NCBI RefSeq assembly: GCF_024198235.1
Contig: NZ_JAKCFB010000039.1
Location: 1 to 64,000 of the forward strand
Length of the DNA stretch: 64,000 nt
Origin: Myxococcus dinghuensis
Lineage (GTDB): Bacteria; Myxococcota; Myxococcia; Myxococcales; Myxococcaceae
Direction of reading: 5' to 3'
Positions 1 through 10,448 of this stretch are shown piece after piece (position 1 is the stretch's first letter; each line of letters starts with the position of its first letter). The notes under the pieces were generated by a model that saw only the letters and a program-made list of their open reading frames with translations, had not been told where the DNA came from and did not search any database. A program made the position numbers and the translations under genes.

Positions 1-109
1 CCGCCCTGTCGTCAGCTCGAGGTCGACCCAGCTTCTTCTTGGGGCGAGGAGGAGGGAGCAAGGGAGCCACGCGCTGCCAGAAGGCGTCGGGGACGAGTTC
101 GCGATCCAT
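1..109 (-). CDS. IS5-family transposase, N-terminal fragment cut by left window edge
   Basis: Only the first 36 codons lie in the window. The protein begins MDRELVPDAFWQRVAPLLPP and continues PRPKKKLGRPRADDR, the usual opening of the IS4/IS5-type transposase helix-turn-helix domain (DUF4096 family). The catalytic DDE domain would lie off the left edge, so completeness cannot be judged. The start is the ATG at 109. The stretch to about 175 should contain the end of the insertion sequence, but with only one end visible I could not define the terminal inverted repeat or a target duplication. The identification rests on this short but characteristic N-terminus. Confidence 0.75.
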   Translation of the reverse strand, partial: MDRELVPDAFWQRVAPLLPPPRPKKKLGRPRADDRA

Positions 110-276
110 GCCCCTCAACCTGGGGCTCGTCCCCACCTGCGACCAGTCCATTCCTGACTTTCGTTAGGGGCTGTGAGTGGGCCCTCCCGTGGTTCTCGTC
201 GACTTCACGCGCAGTCGTCGCCGCGAAGCCATACAGCCGCTGGTGCGTTTCAGTTCAGCGCGGGAGGGAAGTCACT

Positions 277-298
277 GAAGACCCCAGCATGGGTCTTC
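277..298 (-). terminator. Hairpin downstream of sppA
   Basis: Perfect 8-bp inverted repeat GAAGACCC / GGGTCTTC with a 6-nt loop, 26 nt beyond the sppA stop codon. There is no T-run on the minus strand, so it is either a stem that protects the mRNA end or a weak intrinsic terminator. It also separates sppA from the insertion-sequence end. Confidence 0.5.
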
Positions 299-323
299 CA
301 TTCCCTGCCACGCGCGCCGGACG

Positions 324-2072
324 TCACGTCTCGTCGGAGACGAGCCAGCTCCACTTCCCCGCCTGGGCCTCCAGTTCGGCCACCATCCCCCGCTCTCCAC
401 CCGTCAGCGTCCACGCGAGCGGGCAGAAACCATACGTCTGGGGATGGGCCGCGCCCATGAGCAGCTTGAGCAAGGACAGACGTCCCGCGCCGCGCCCGTA
501 GGTCTTCAGCTCGAAGTCTCCGGGGGCCACCTTCGCCAGGGACAGCGCGTGGCGGCAGGCCTCCTCGAAGCTGCCGATCCGATCCACCAGGCCCGCGTCC
601 TTCGCGCGGAGCCCCGAGTACACCCGGCCCTCGGCCAGGGCGTGGATCTCCTCCTTCGTCCGCCCCCGCGCCTTCGCCACGTGCCCCAGGAAGGACTGGT
701 ACATCTCCTCGACGTCCGCCTCCAGCGCCGCCCGCTCCCCTTCCGTGAAGGCGCGGGAGAAGGACAACAGCCCCGCGTTCGCGCCGCGCGTCAGCAGCGT
801 CCGGTGGATGCCCAGCTTCGCCAAGAGCCCGGAGACGTCGAACTTGCCCGCGAACACGCCGATGGAGCCCACCACCGCGTGCGGCGCGCTCCACAGCTCC
901 TTCGCCCCCAACGCCACCATGTACCCCGCGCTGGCGCAGACCTGGTCCATGTAGGCGATCACCGGCTTCTTGCGCGCCACCCGCTGGACGACCTCCAGCA
1001 TCTCCTCAGAGGCGATGGCCGCCCCACCCGGGCTCGTCACGTGCAACAGGATGGCCCTGGCCCGCTTGTCCCGCCCCGCCGCCCGGAGCGCCTTCACCAC
1101 CGCGGCGGACGTGGCCATCCGCCCCCCCGGGTTGCCCTTGCCCGGCACGATGACGCCCGTCACGGACACCAGCGCCAGCCGGGGCCGGCGCCGCAGCCGT
1201 CGCCATGGCACCGGCGGGAACGGCAGCGTGCCCAGGTACGTGTCCAGCGGCTCCAGCTCCGTCTCGTCGTCCTCGTCCGCCCCGGCCTCCACCAGCCCCA
1301 GGTGCCTGGGCAGGTCCGACTCGCTCACCAGGCCGTCGACCAGGCCCACCGCGAGCGCCCGCTGGGCGCTGAAGGGCCCCTGGTCGATGAGCGCCCGGAC
1401 CTCGTCGGGCGTCTTGCGCCGGCCCCCCGACACCGCGTCCACCAGCACTCCGTAGCGCTCGTCCAGGAAGGACTCCACCGTCCGCCGCTGGATGTCCGAC
1501 AACTGGGGCAGCGTGAACAGCTCGGGGGCCGTCTTGTAGTCGCCCCGCCGCACGAACTGGGGCCGGATGCCCAGACGCGACAGTCCCTCGCCCAGCGATG
1601 ACGATTCGGCCGCATACCCCACCAGCTCCAGCCGCCCCATGGGGGGCATGAGCACCTCGTCCGCGGCGCACATCAGCGCGTAGGTGTCCGTGTCCACCAT
1701 CACCGCCCAGGCCACCACCCGCTTGCCCCGGGCGCGGAAGTCCGCCAGCAGGGCCACCAGGGCCTCGCGCTTCGCCGAGGACATCCCCACGCCCTCGAGC
1801 TCCAGGAAGATGCCCTTCACCTTCGGGTCCCGGGCCAACAGCCCCAGCGCCTCGCCGAAACGCTCCAACGAGGTGATGTCGGCCGGCTCCGGCCGCTCGC
1901 CCCCCAGGGAGAACCGAGGGCGACGCCGCTCCCGGTAGGTGGGCTCCCCCGTCAGCCGGAACCGCACGTAGGCGGGCCGATAGCGGGCGCCGAACATCCG
2001 GAAGGGGGCGCCCAGCAGGGTGCGCAGGAGGAGCAGCAGGTTGGCGAGGGCGATGAAGGGCAGGCGCAGCAT
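324..2072 (-). CDS. sppA: Signal peptide peptidase SppA, 67-kDa type (S49 serine protease)
   Basis: Inner-membrane protease that degrades cleaved signal peptides using a Ser/Lys dyad. The 582-residue product has the tandem S49 layout of the long SppA form (E. coli about 618 residues): a hydrophobic N-terminal segment (about 5-22), an N-terminal S49 half with the expected catalytic Lys in GDYKTA (K180), and a C-terminal half with the nucleophile in CASAGYM (S381). The start at 2072 (MLRLPFIALANLLLLLRTLL) gives the membrane anchor. A longer open frame exists upstream but would run over the divergent gene at 2178. The divergent spacing of 105 bp implies separate promoters. The key residues are intact. 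Confidence 0.93.
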   Translation of the reverse strand: MLRLPFIALANLLLLLRTLLGAPFRMFGARYRPAYVRFRLTGEPTYRERRRPRFSLGGERPEPADITSLERFGEALGLLARDPKVKGIFLELEGVGMSSAKREALVALLADFRARGKRVVAWAVMVDTDTYALMCAADEVLMPPMGRLELVGYAAESSSLGEGLSRLGIRPQFVRRGDYKTAPELFTLPQLSDIQRRTVESFLDERYGVLVDAVSGGRRKTPDEVRALIDQGPFSAQRALAVGLVDGLVSESDLPRHLGLVEAGADEDDETELEPLDTYLGTLPFPPVPWRRLRRRPRLALVSVTGVIVPGKGNPGGRMATSAAVVKALRAAGRDKRARAILLHVTSPGGAAIASEEMLEVVQRVARKKPVIAYMDQVCASAGYMVALGAKELWSAPHAVVGSIGVFAGKFDVSGLLAKLGIHRTLLTRGANAGLLSFSRAFTEGERAALEADVEEMYQSFLGHVAKARGRTKEEIHALAEGRVYSGLRAKDAGLVDRIGSFEEACRHALSLAKVAPGDFELKTYGRGAGRLSLLKLLMGAAHPQTYGFCPLAWTLTGGERGMVAELEAQAGKWSWLVSDET

Positions 2073-2177
2073 GGCGTCCCGGGGCGGATGTGGGCGTCCT
2101 GGCGCCGTACTGGACAACACTCGGCGTGTGCAAGCCCTGTTCAGCGCCCCCGTTGGGTCGTGATAGCCTCCCCCGCC

Positions 2178-2531
2178 ATGCGAAATCTCACCCTTGCCCG
2201 ACTCCTCCTGGCCCTCGCCCTCGCGACGGGCGGCGCGGCGTTGGCCCAGCCCCGCAAGAAGGTCCAGGACTTCCAGACGCCCCACGAGGTGACCGCCGAG
2301 GAGCGCGAGGCGGCCAAGCAGCGGGCCATGGGCAGCAACCTCACCGCCTTCGGCAAGGACATGGAGACCAAGTCCAAGCCCTTCCCCTGGAAGGCCACGG
2401 GCCTCGCGGGCCTCGTGTTCCTGGCCACCCTCCCCTTCGCGTTCCGCGCCTACCGGAGCACCACGAAGGAGATCAGCGACTCGAACACCTTCGGCAACAA
2501 CTCCGCGCGCGGCGACGACGAGGCCGCCTGA
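2178..2531 (+). CDS. Small exported single-span membrane protein of unknown function
   Basis: The 117-residue product has a clear signal peptide (about 1-23, ending ALAQ), a charged middle segment and one transmembrane helix near residues 77-93 (TGLAGLVFLATLPFAF), then a short hydrophilic tail rich in Asn, Gly and Asp. No enzymatic motif is visible. It is transcribed divergently from sppA and ends 16 bp from the convergent rtcA. The start is the ATG at 2178 that produces the signal peptide; in-frame codons further upstream would overlap the sppA promoter. I do not recognise a named family; its linkage to a membrane protease may be coincidental. Confidence 0.75.
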   Translation: MRNLTLARLLLALALATGGAALAQPRKKVQDFQTPHEVTAEEREAAKQRAMGSNLTAFGKDMETKSKPFPWKATGLAGLVFLATLPFAFRAYRSTTKEISDSNTFGNNSARGDDEAA

Positions 2532-2536
2532 CCCGC

Positions 2537-2560
2537 CTCCCCGGCGCTCAGGCCGGGGAG
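2537..2560. terminator. Bidirectional hairpin between convergent genes
   Basis: Perfect 9-bp inverted repeat CTCCCCGGC / GCCGGGGAG with a 6-nt loop. It begins 6 bp after the stop of the small membrane protein and overlaps the last codons of rtcA. Its position between converging genes suggests a shared terminator. Confidence 0.6.
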
Positions 2561-3621
2561 ACCTCCACCGCGCCCGCTCCGTCGACCCGGACACGGACGG
2601 GCAGGAAGCGCTCCACCACCCGGGCGTGGGTCGTCAGGTGGTCGGTGACCCGCGCCGCCGTGAAGCGCGTCGTCCCAGGGGACGCGGGCCCCAGCCGCCC
2701 CGAGGCCAGCAACGCCGCGGGCAACAGGATCTGATCGGCGAGGTGCTCGTCCAGCGCCCCACCGGTCTCCATGAACCGCACCAGTTCCTCCCCCGCCTCC
2801 CGGCCCACGTCCTCGGCGGGACGCCCCCGCTCTCCCAGCGCGGTGAAGCCCGCGATGGTGTGCTCGAACTGCGCCAGCACGAACGTGACGGTGCCCGTGG
2901 AGCGGCTGACCGGCAGGGGGCGGTTCTCTGCCTCGGCCAGGATGCCCCGCTCCCGCAGGGCCACCACCGCCGCGCGCGACTGGCGCTCGGCGATGCCGAA
3001 CGGCAGGCCTCCCACGAAGGACGAGACGTGGACCTCCCGCAACATGCCTCGCGCGGGCAGCTCCACCAGCAGCGGCGGCTCCTGGGGCGCGCCGACCTCC
3101 GCGACCATCTCTCCCGCGCCCTCCGGATAGAACCCCGCATGCGGCATGGTGAGCTGCACCGGCAGCCCGTACGCGCGGGCCACCGGCTGCCACACCGTGG
3201 CGAGGTAGTGGAAGCTGGGGCTGTGCGGCAGGTGCGTGCCGCCCCGAAGGGTCAGCCGCCCTCCCCCCGCGAGCGCCAGGGGATACACGAGGCACTGGAA
3301 CAGGAGCGGCGTGCTCCCGGCGGTCCCCACCTCCACGAGATAATCCCCCGCGCGCACCGGCGACGGCGTGAAGGACAGCTCGGAGGCGCCCACGCTCGCC
3401 CCCTCACTGGTGCCGCCCAGCGCCTCCGCCCCCCGCACACAAGCCAGGTGTTGGGGCCGCAAGCCGCTGGGCTCACGCCGGGCACGCAGGCGGGTGAGGT
3501 GGAAGGGCCGGCCGGTGATGAGCGACAACGACAGCGCGGAGCGGAGGATCTGCCCTCCCCCCTCGCCCTCGCTCCCGTCGAGCCGAACCCACCCGTGCTC
3601 GGGTTCCTGCGTGCCGCTCAT
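2548..3621 (-). CDS. rtcA: RNA 3'-terminal phosphate cyclase RtcA
   Basis: ATP-dependent enzyme that converts a 3'-phosphate RNA end to a 2',3'-cyclic phosphate through a covalent His-AMP intermediate. The 357-residue length fits the family (E. coli 338). Visible landmarks are the N-terminal GSEGEGGGQILRSAL block, the GGT segment near 128-130, and near the C-terminus DHLTTHARVVERFLPV. There H328 aligns with the adenylated histidine of E. coli RtcA (HLLTNIAVVERFLPV). The start at 3621 (MSGTQEPE) has a GGGAGG Shine-Dalgarno just upstream; an ATG five codons earlier is less well placed. No RtcB ligase or RtcR activator is adjacent, so it is not in the classical rtc operon here. Confidence 0.93.
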   Translation of the reverse strand: MSGTQEPEHGWVRLDGSEGEGGGQILRSALSLSLITGRPFHLTRLRARREPSGLRPQHLACVRGAEALGGTSEGASVGASELSFTPSPVRAGDYLVEVGTAGSTPLLFQCLVYPLALAGGGRLTLRGGTHLPHSPSFHYLATVWQPVARAYGLPVQLTMPHAGFYPEGAGEMVAEVGAPQEPPLLVELPARGMLREVHVSSFVGGLPFGIAERQSRAAVVALRERGILAEAENRPLPVSRSTGTVTFVLAQFEHTIAGFTALGERGRPAEDVGREAGEELVRFMETGGALDEHLADQILLPAALLASGRLGPASPGTTRFTAARVTDHLTTHARVVERFLPVRVRVDGAGAVEVSPA

Positions 3622-3705
3622 GTCCCTCCCATCCATCCCTGGTGTCCCCGCGGGGCGGGCAAAGCCTAACAGCAACCCGCGGACATCTCCCGTCAGACTT
3701 CCCGC

Positions 3706-5658
3706 TCACCCGCCCTGGGCGTCCAGCGCGGGCAGCACGCCCACCTGGATGAAGCTCGGGTGCGCCGCGGAGGTGTAGACGCGGTGGAAGGCGCGCGTGA
3801 AGTCCGACTCCTTCGCCTCGAAGATGTTGGGCACGAAGGTCTGCGGGTTGCGGTCGATGAACGGGAACCAACTCGACTGGACCTGGATCATCACCCGGTG
3901 CCCCCGCTGGAAGGTGTGGAAGACGTCGTTGATCGTGTACCGCACCTTCGTCACCTCGCCCGGCTTGAAGGGCTTGGGCGTGCTGAAGCCGTCCCGGAAC
4001 CGGCCGCGGAACGGCTCGCCGCGAACCAGGGTCTGCTGGTGGCCGCGGTTCGGCTTGCCCTTCTCCGGGATGCCGCCCTTCTTCACCCCCTGGGGCGTGC
4101 CCGGGGTGACGTCCACGAGCTTCACCACCCAGTCCGCATCCGAGCCCGTGGTGGACACCCACAGCTCGGCCTCGAGCGGCCCCGCGACGGTCAGGTCCTC
4201 CTCCAGGGGCTCGGTCTGGAACACCACGACGTCCGGGCGGGTCGCCGCGAAGCGCTGGTCCTCCGTCATGTACGTCGAGCTCCAGTGGGTGGAGATCTCC
4301 TTCGTGTAGGGCACGGGCTTGTTCGGGTCGCTGAGGTACTCGGCGAAGGACTCCGCGCTTCCCGTGGGCGCCTGGGTGGACAGGCCGCCCTTGGGCTGGA
4401 AGAACAGCTTCGTCGGCCGGGCGTTCTTCGGCGGCCACGCGTCGAGCTGGCGCCAGCGGTTGGCGCCCGTCTCGAACACCATCGCCTCCGGCAGCGCCGG
4501 CTTCTCCCCCTCCTTCAGGTGGTGCTTGAAGAAGGCGAGCGACAGGTCCGCGTAGGTGTCGCTGGTCCGGAAGCCGAAGTCCGCGTCACCGAGCGACGAG
4601 CCCTCCGTGCGGATCCATCCACCGTGCGACCACGGCCCCATGATGATGGAGTTGGAGATGCCGGGGTTCTGCTTCTCGATGGCCGCGTAGGTGCGCAGCG
4701 GTCCGTAGAGGTCCTCGGTGTCGAACCAGCCGCCCACCACCAGCACCGCGGCCTTGATGTTCTTCAGGTTCGGCAGCAGGTTCCGCGCCTGCCAGAAGGC
4801 GTCGTAGTTGGGGTGCGCGACGATGTCCTTCCAGAACGCCACCTCCCCCTTGAGGTGCTTCGACTCGGCGTTGGGCAGCGGCCCCAGGTCCATGAAGAAC
4901 TGGTAGCCGTCCGGCGTGCCGTGCTCGAAGAAGTCCCACTCCTCGCTGTCCGTGGGCTTGGGCCGGGGCTGCCCGAAGGTCGAGAAGAAGTTGAACGCCA
5001 GCGTCAGGTTGAAGGCACCGTTGCGGTGCATGTCGTCGCCGATGAACCAGTCGGCGATGGGCGCCTGCGGAGACACGGCCTTGAGCGCGGGGTGCGAATC
5101 GATGGCGCCCGCGGACGTGTAGAAGCCGGGATACGAGCCGCCCCACTGCCCCACGCGTCCGTTGTTGAACGGCACCCGATTCACCAACCATTCGATGGTG
5201 TCGTACGTGTCCGTGCTCTCGTCCGTGTCCTTGGGCCCGCTCTTCTTCGGCTTGTGGGGGCGGACGTTGACGAACTCGCCCTCGGACATGTGGGCGCCAC
5301 GCACGTCCTGGAAGACGAAGATGAAGCCTTCCTTCTCGAACGCCTCCGTGTGCCCCAGGCTCGCCTTGTACCGGTCCAGGCCGTACGGGGCGACGCTGTA
5401 GGGCGTGCGCTCCATCAGGATGGGGTAGCGCCTGGTCGCGGACGCATCCACCGGGACATAGACGGAGGTGAACAGCTTCACGCCGTCCCGCATGGGGATG
5501 TGGAACTCGTACTTCGTGTACCGCGAGCGGACCCGCTCCGCCCGTTCAGGCGACTGGGCGCCCGGGGCCTTCGAGGGGGTGGGGTTCGCCTGCGCCCGCG
5601 CCACACCGGCGAGGGAGAACATCAGGAGTGCCGCGAGAAGACGGGACACGGAGGACAT
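3706..5658 (-). CDS. Exported CocE/NonD-family hydrolase (X-Pro dipeptidyl-peptidase S15 type)
   Basis: Alpha/beta hydrolase of the CocE/glutaryl-7-ACA acylase group, which act on esters, amides or X-Pro peptides. The 650-residue protein opens with a signal peptide (about 1-23, ending ARAQA), so it acts outside the cytoplasm. The catalytic triad can be read: nucleophile S175 in GQWGGSYPG, D313 in GGWFDTED and H345 in GPWSHGGW. The C-terminal jelly-roll domain characteristic of the family follows (about residues 410-645). The start at 5658 has AGGAG 6 nt upstream. It is co-oriented with rtcA (84 bp downstream), but a functional link is not evident. The true substrate cannot be told from sequence. 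Confidence 0.88.
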   Translation of the reverse strand: MSSVSRLLAALLMFSLAGVARAQANPTPSKAPGAQSPERAERVRSRYTKYEFHIPMRDGVKLFTSVYVPVDASATRRYPILMERTPYSVAPYGLDRYKASLGHTEAFEKEGFIFVFQDVRGAHMSEGEFVNVRPHKPKKSGPKDTDESTDTYDTIEWLVNRVPFNNGRVGQWGGSYPGFYTSAGAIDSHPALKAVSPQAPIADWFIGDDMHRNGAFNLTLAFNFFSTFGQPRPKPTDSEEWDFFEHGTPDGYQFFMDLGPLPNAESKHLKGEVAFWKDIVAHPNYDAFWQARNLLPNLKNIKAAVLVVGGWFDTEDLYGPLRTYAAIEKQNPGISNSIIMGPWSHGGWIRTEGSSLGDADFGFRTSDTYADLSLAFFKHHLKEGEKPALPEAMVFETGANRWRQLDAWPPKNARPTKLFFQPKGGLSTQAPTGSAESFAEYLSDPNKPVPYTKEISTHWSSTYMTEDQRFAATRPDVVVFQTEPLEEDLTVAGPLEAELWVSTTGSDADWVVKLVDVTPGTPQGVKKGGIPEKGKPNRGHQQTLVRGEPFRGRFRDGFSTPKPFKPGEVTKVRYTINDVFHTFQRGHRVMIQVQSSWFPFIDRNPQTFVPNIFEAKESDFTRAFHRVYTSAAHPSFIQVGVLPALDAQGG

Positions 5659-5787
5659 GCACGCTCCTGGTCGAGGGAGGGCGACATTGTGGGGGACATC
5701 GGGAACCGGTGGAAACCACCAAGATTCCGCGGCCCCAACCATCGAGGTCGCCCTTTCTTCCCGGAACCTACACGTCGGCCCCCGTCC

Positions 5788-7183
<1,396 letters not shown>

Positions 7184-7194
<11 letters not shown>

Positions 7195-8527
7195 GCGCCA
7201 CCTCGCGCTCCCGCACGGGGGCCAGCGACTCCGAGGGCGGCTCACGGGGCAGCAGCAACTCCGCCACACACCCGCCGCGCTCGGCGTTGCGCAGCGTCAC
7301 CTCCCCCCCGTGCTGACGGGCCAACGCGCGGGCCACGGTGAGCCCCAGCCCGGAGCCCCGCGCCTTCGACGTCACCCCCGCCTCGAACACCCGAGCCCCC
7401 AGCTCCGGAGAAATCCCCGCGCCCGAGTCGCGGATGGACACCCGCACCTCGCCCAGGCTGTTCGCGTCGACCTCCACCTCGACGAGGCCCTCGCGGGGGC
7501 TGGCATCGATGGCGTTGAGCAGCAGGTTCATCAACACCTGCTTCACCTTCCGTGGGTCGCACCGCGCAAGCACCGGCAGCTCTCCCACGCGGACCAGCCG
7601 GACGACGTGCTCGGCGGCGACGCCCTCGTGGAGCACCAGCGCCTGATCACACAGCGCCCCGATGTCCACCTCGCTGATGGACAGCGGGACCAGGGGACGC
7701 GAGAAGTTGAGGAACTCCTCCAGGATGCCCTGCATGCGCGTCACCTCGGACTGGAGGACCTCCAGCCGCTCCGTGGGCTGGGCCCTCCCCGTCTCCCGCG
7801 CCATCAACTGCGAGAGCCCCTTCACGGTGGCCAGGGGGTTCTTCAGCTCGTGGGCGATCTCCGCCGACAGCGCCTCCAGCGTCCGCGCGTGGACGCGATG
7901 GGTGGCCAGCAGCTCGTCGCGCTGCGTGAAGACATCGGTGAGCATGTCATCGAAGGTACCGCGGATCGCCGCGCCGACGACGTTCGCCGCGAGGACCAGG
8001 AGCGGCATGGTGATGGCCACGGCGATGAGCATCTCCCGGGGCGGCTCGCCCAGGAACGACAGGTGCAGGTTCGGAATCCAGCCGCACAGATGGGTCGCCG
8101 ACAACAGCGACAACAACACGAGCTCCTTCACGATGAGGAGGTTGCGCTGGCGCGCGGGGAGCACGGCCGCGCCGACGAAGGCCAACGGCAGGAGGAGCGG
8201 CAGCAACGGACTGGCGAGCCCCCCCGTTCCCAGCGTCAGGCTCTGCTCGAGGAGGATGCCCACCCCCAGGTTGAACGGCACGCTGCGCGAGGTGAAGCCG
8301 TGGCGCTTGAACCGCTTGAGCTCGATGAAGAAGAACTTCAGCGCGATGAAGACCTGCGCCACCATCCAGTAGTAGCGCCACCGGGCCCCATCCGCGAGCG
8401 TGGCCCCCGCGACCGCCGCCATCAACACCAGCCCGCCATAGGCCCGCAGCCGCACCATGCGACCGAAGACCCGGCCGATGTGCTTCATCTGGATGTCGTT
8501 GAAGCTGCGGCGCGCGCGTGCGTCCAT
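7184..8527 (-). CDS. Membrane-bound sensor histidine kinase (HisKA-HATPase)
   Basis: Partner kinase of the overlapping NtrC-like regulator. The 447-residue protein has about six hydrophobic helices in residues 30-190 with no sizeable periplasmic sensor domain, so it probably senses a membrane-linked signal. The transmitter follows: H-box SAEIAHELKNPLA with H226, N-box NLLLNAIDAS, G1 DSGAGI and G2 GSGLGL. This N-box/H-box style matches NtrB/AtoS-like kinases that pair with sigma-54 activators. The start at 8527 (MDARARRSF) has GAGGA upstream and lies 23 bp after the oxidoreductase stop codon. An upstream in-frame extension would run across that gene and is rejected. Confidence 0.92.
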
Positions 8528-8550
8528 GGCGTCCTCGCTCGGGGCGGCCT

Positions 8551-9249
8551 TCAGCTCGCCGCGGGATGGGACCGGGCGCCCGCGGAGGTTCCGAGCACGG
8601 TGAGCTCCGCGTTCTCGACGACGCGATTCGGCGCGCCATGGCGCGCGACCTCCAGCATCGCCCGCCCCACCGCCTCGGTGTTCGTCACGTACGCGGGCGC
8701 CACCCGCTTCAGGAGCGGATAGAGCGGCGAGAAGACGGCGTAGATGGCGCGGTACCACCCCGTCCTCGACACGACCCCGTGCATCGGCTGGATGAAGGCC
8801 GGTCGGAACATGTACGACGCCCCGAACGGGAGCTGGAGCAGCGCGTTCTCCGTCGCGCCCTTCACCCGCGCCCACATCGCCCGCCCCCGCTCCGTGCTGT
8901 CCGTGCCCGCGCCCGACACGTAGATGAACGTCATCCCCGGGTTGAGGCGGACCAGCGTCCGCGCGGCGGCCAGCGTCAGGTCATAGGTGATGCGCCGGTA
9001 GTCCGGCTCGCGCATGCCCGCCGCGGAGACGCCCAGGCAGAAGAAGCACGCATCGAACCCCGAGAGCTGCGCCTCCACCTCCGCGTAGTCGTGGAGGTCC
9101 GAGCGAACCAGCTCCCGCAGCTTGTCGTGCCGCTGCCCCGTCGCGGAGCGCCCGACGGCGAGGACCTCCTCCACGTCCGGCGCGAGCAGGCACTCCCGCA
9201 GCACGCCCTGCCCGACCATGCCCGTCGCACCGAAGAGCACCACCTTCAT
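8551..9249 (-). CDS. NAD(P)-binding Rossmann oxidoreductase (HTATIP2/NmrA-like atypical SDR)
   Basis: The 232-residue protein begins with a dinucleotide-binding fold, VVLFGATGMVGQGVLREC, in which the GATGMVG turn is the atypical short-chain dehydrogenase glycine motif. Downstream are CFFCLGVSAAG and FIYVSGAGTDSTERG, typical of HTATIP2-like NAD(P)-binding proteins, followed by K in WARVKGATE at the catalytic Lys position. There is no signal peptide or membrane anchor. Its ATG overlaps the stop of the upstream hydrolase gene (ATGA), so the two are translationally coupled. The substrate is unknown. It might process a product of the preceding hydrolase (inference). Confidence 0.82.
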   Translation of the reverse strand: MKVVLFGATGMVGQGVLRECLLAPDVEEVLAVGRSATGQRHDKLRELVRSDLHDYAEVEAQLSGFDACFFCLGVSAAGMREPDYRRITYDLTLAAARTLVRLNPGMTFIYVSGAGTDSTERGRAMWARVKGATENALLQLPFGASYMFRPAFIQPMHGVVSRTGWYRAIYAVFSPLYPLLKRVAPAYVTNTEAVGRAMLEVARHGAPNRVVENAELTVLGTSAGARSHPAAS

Positions 9250-10448
9250 GGCTGACCTCCCGGCTCCACCGACGTCACGACGCCATCCATCCCCGTCGAC
9301 AGCACCGGGTGCTGCTGCGCCGTCTCCCACGACAACTCCGGCCACCACTTGGCGTGGAGGTCCGCGGAGGTCGGCTCGAAGCTCTCTCCCGGCCGGGGCA
9401 ACACCAGGCGCACGGAGGCGTCCCGCGCGGCGGCGACCGTGCGTTCACCCGGCTCGGTCCAGCCGTGGTACGCGAGTCCGAACAAGGCCCAGTGGACGGG
9501 AAGCATCACCTTCCCCCGTAGCATCTGGTGTGCCAGCACGGCCTGCTCCGGTCCGATGTGCCAGTCCGGCCAGGCCCGGTGGTACTGGCCGGTTTCGATC
9601 ATCGTCAGGTCGAAGGGCCCGAACCGCTCGCCGATGTCCCGCATCGCGGGGAACAGGCCCGTGTCGCCGGAGTAGTACACGCGGTGGGTGGGGCCCACGA
9701 GGGCATAGCCCGCCCAGAGCGTGGCGTCCTTGTCGAACAGGAACCTTCCGGACGCATGCCGCGCGGGCGTGGCCACGACCTCCAAGCCCCCCACCCGCGT
9801 GCGCTCCCACCAGTCGAGCTCCACGATGCGCTCCGGAGGAATCCCCCAGGACTCGAGGTGGGCGCCGATCCCCAGCGGGACGATGAAGGTCGTCTTCCAG
9901 TCCTTCATCGCCACCAGTGTCCCGTGGTCCAGGTGGTCATAGTGGTCATGGGAGATGACCACGGCGTCGATGGCGGGCAGGTCCCGCAAGGCGACGGGCA
10001 CGGGGAACCAGCGGCGCGGCCCCACCCAGGTGAAGGGCGACACACGCTCGCTCCACACCGGGTCCGTGAGGATGCGGTGGCCATCCAGCTCCACGAGCAT
10101 CGTGGAGTGCCCCAGCCACGTGACGCGCAACCCCGTGGACGGCGGCGTGTCGAACCGCTTCGGGTCGATGGGCTCCACCGCGAGCGGTTGCTCGGGGCTC
10201 GTGTGCGGGCTCGCCCGCGCCATGCCCGCGAACATGTCCCACACGTGGTTCACCAACGGCTGGGGGTTGTGGAAGGAGCCGTCCTTCCACTGGGGCGAGC
10301 GCTCCATGCGCTCCCTCCGGGCGCCCTGGGCCTTCTTGCCGAAGGCGGTGTAGCCGTCCGCGAGGGCGAAGAGCACGCCCAGCACCACCACTCCGCCCAG
10401 CGCCAGCGCGCTCCGGCGCACCACGCGCCGCCAACCCGTCGTCTTCAT
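9246..10448 (-). CDS. Membrane-anchored metallo-beta-lactamase-fold hydrolase (NAPE-PLD-like)
   Basis: The 400-residue protein has a single N-terminal anchor (about 13-30, ALALGGVVVLGVLFALA) and then a metallo-beta-lactamase fold. The metal ligands are visible: TWLGHSTMLVE, ISHDHYDHLDH (HxHxDH), ATPARHASGR, YSGDTG and the late PVHWALF. The LGHS motif and overall layout resemble the NAPE-PLD/UlaG-like branch that hydrolyses phosphodiesters, including phospholipids. The protein therefore probably works on the periplasmic face. The start at 10448 overlaps the tetR stop codon (ATGA), so it is coupled to the repressor gene. The exact substrate is not inferable. Confidence 0.86.
   Translation of the reverse strand: MKTTGWRRVVRRSALALGGVVVLGVLFALADGYTAFGKKAQGARRERMERSPQWKDGSFHNPQPLVNHVWDMFAGMARASPHTSPEQPLAVEPIDPKRFDTPPSTGLRVTWLGHSTMLVELDGHRILTDPVWSERVSPFTWVGPRRWFPVPVALRDLPAIDAVVISHDHYDHLDHGTLVAMKDWKTTFIVPLGIGAHLESWGIPPERIVELDWWERTRVGGLEVVATPARHASGRFLFDKDATLWAGYALVGPTHRVYYSGDTGLFPAMRDIGERFGPFDLTMIETGQYHRAWPDWHIGPEQAVLAHQMLRGKVMLPVHWALFGLAYHGWTEPGERTVAAARDASVRLVLPRPGESFEPTSADLHAKWWPELSWETAQQHPVLSTGMDGVVTSVEPGGQP

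Noticed and set aside
331-360. Frame-shifted or broken end of sppA next to the IS element
   Set aside because: The SppA C-terminus reads through normally to its stop at 324, and the IS fragment begins more than 200 bp away.
2073-2594. Extension of SppA upstream of 2072
   Set aside because: It would overlap the divergent small membrane protein and destroys the N-terminal anchor pattern. The added sequence has no conserved motif.
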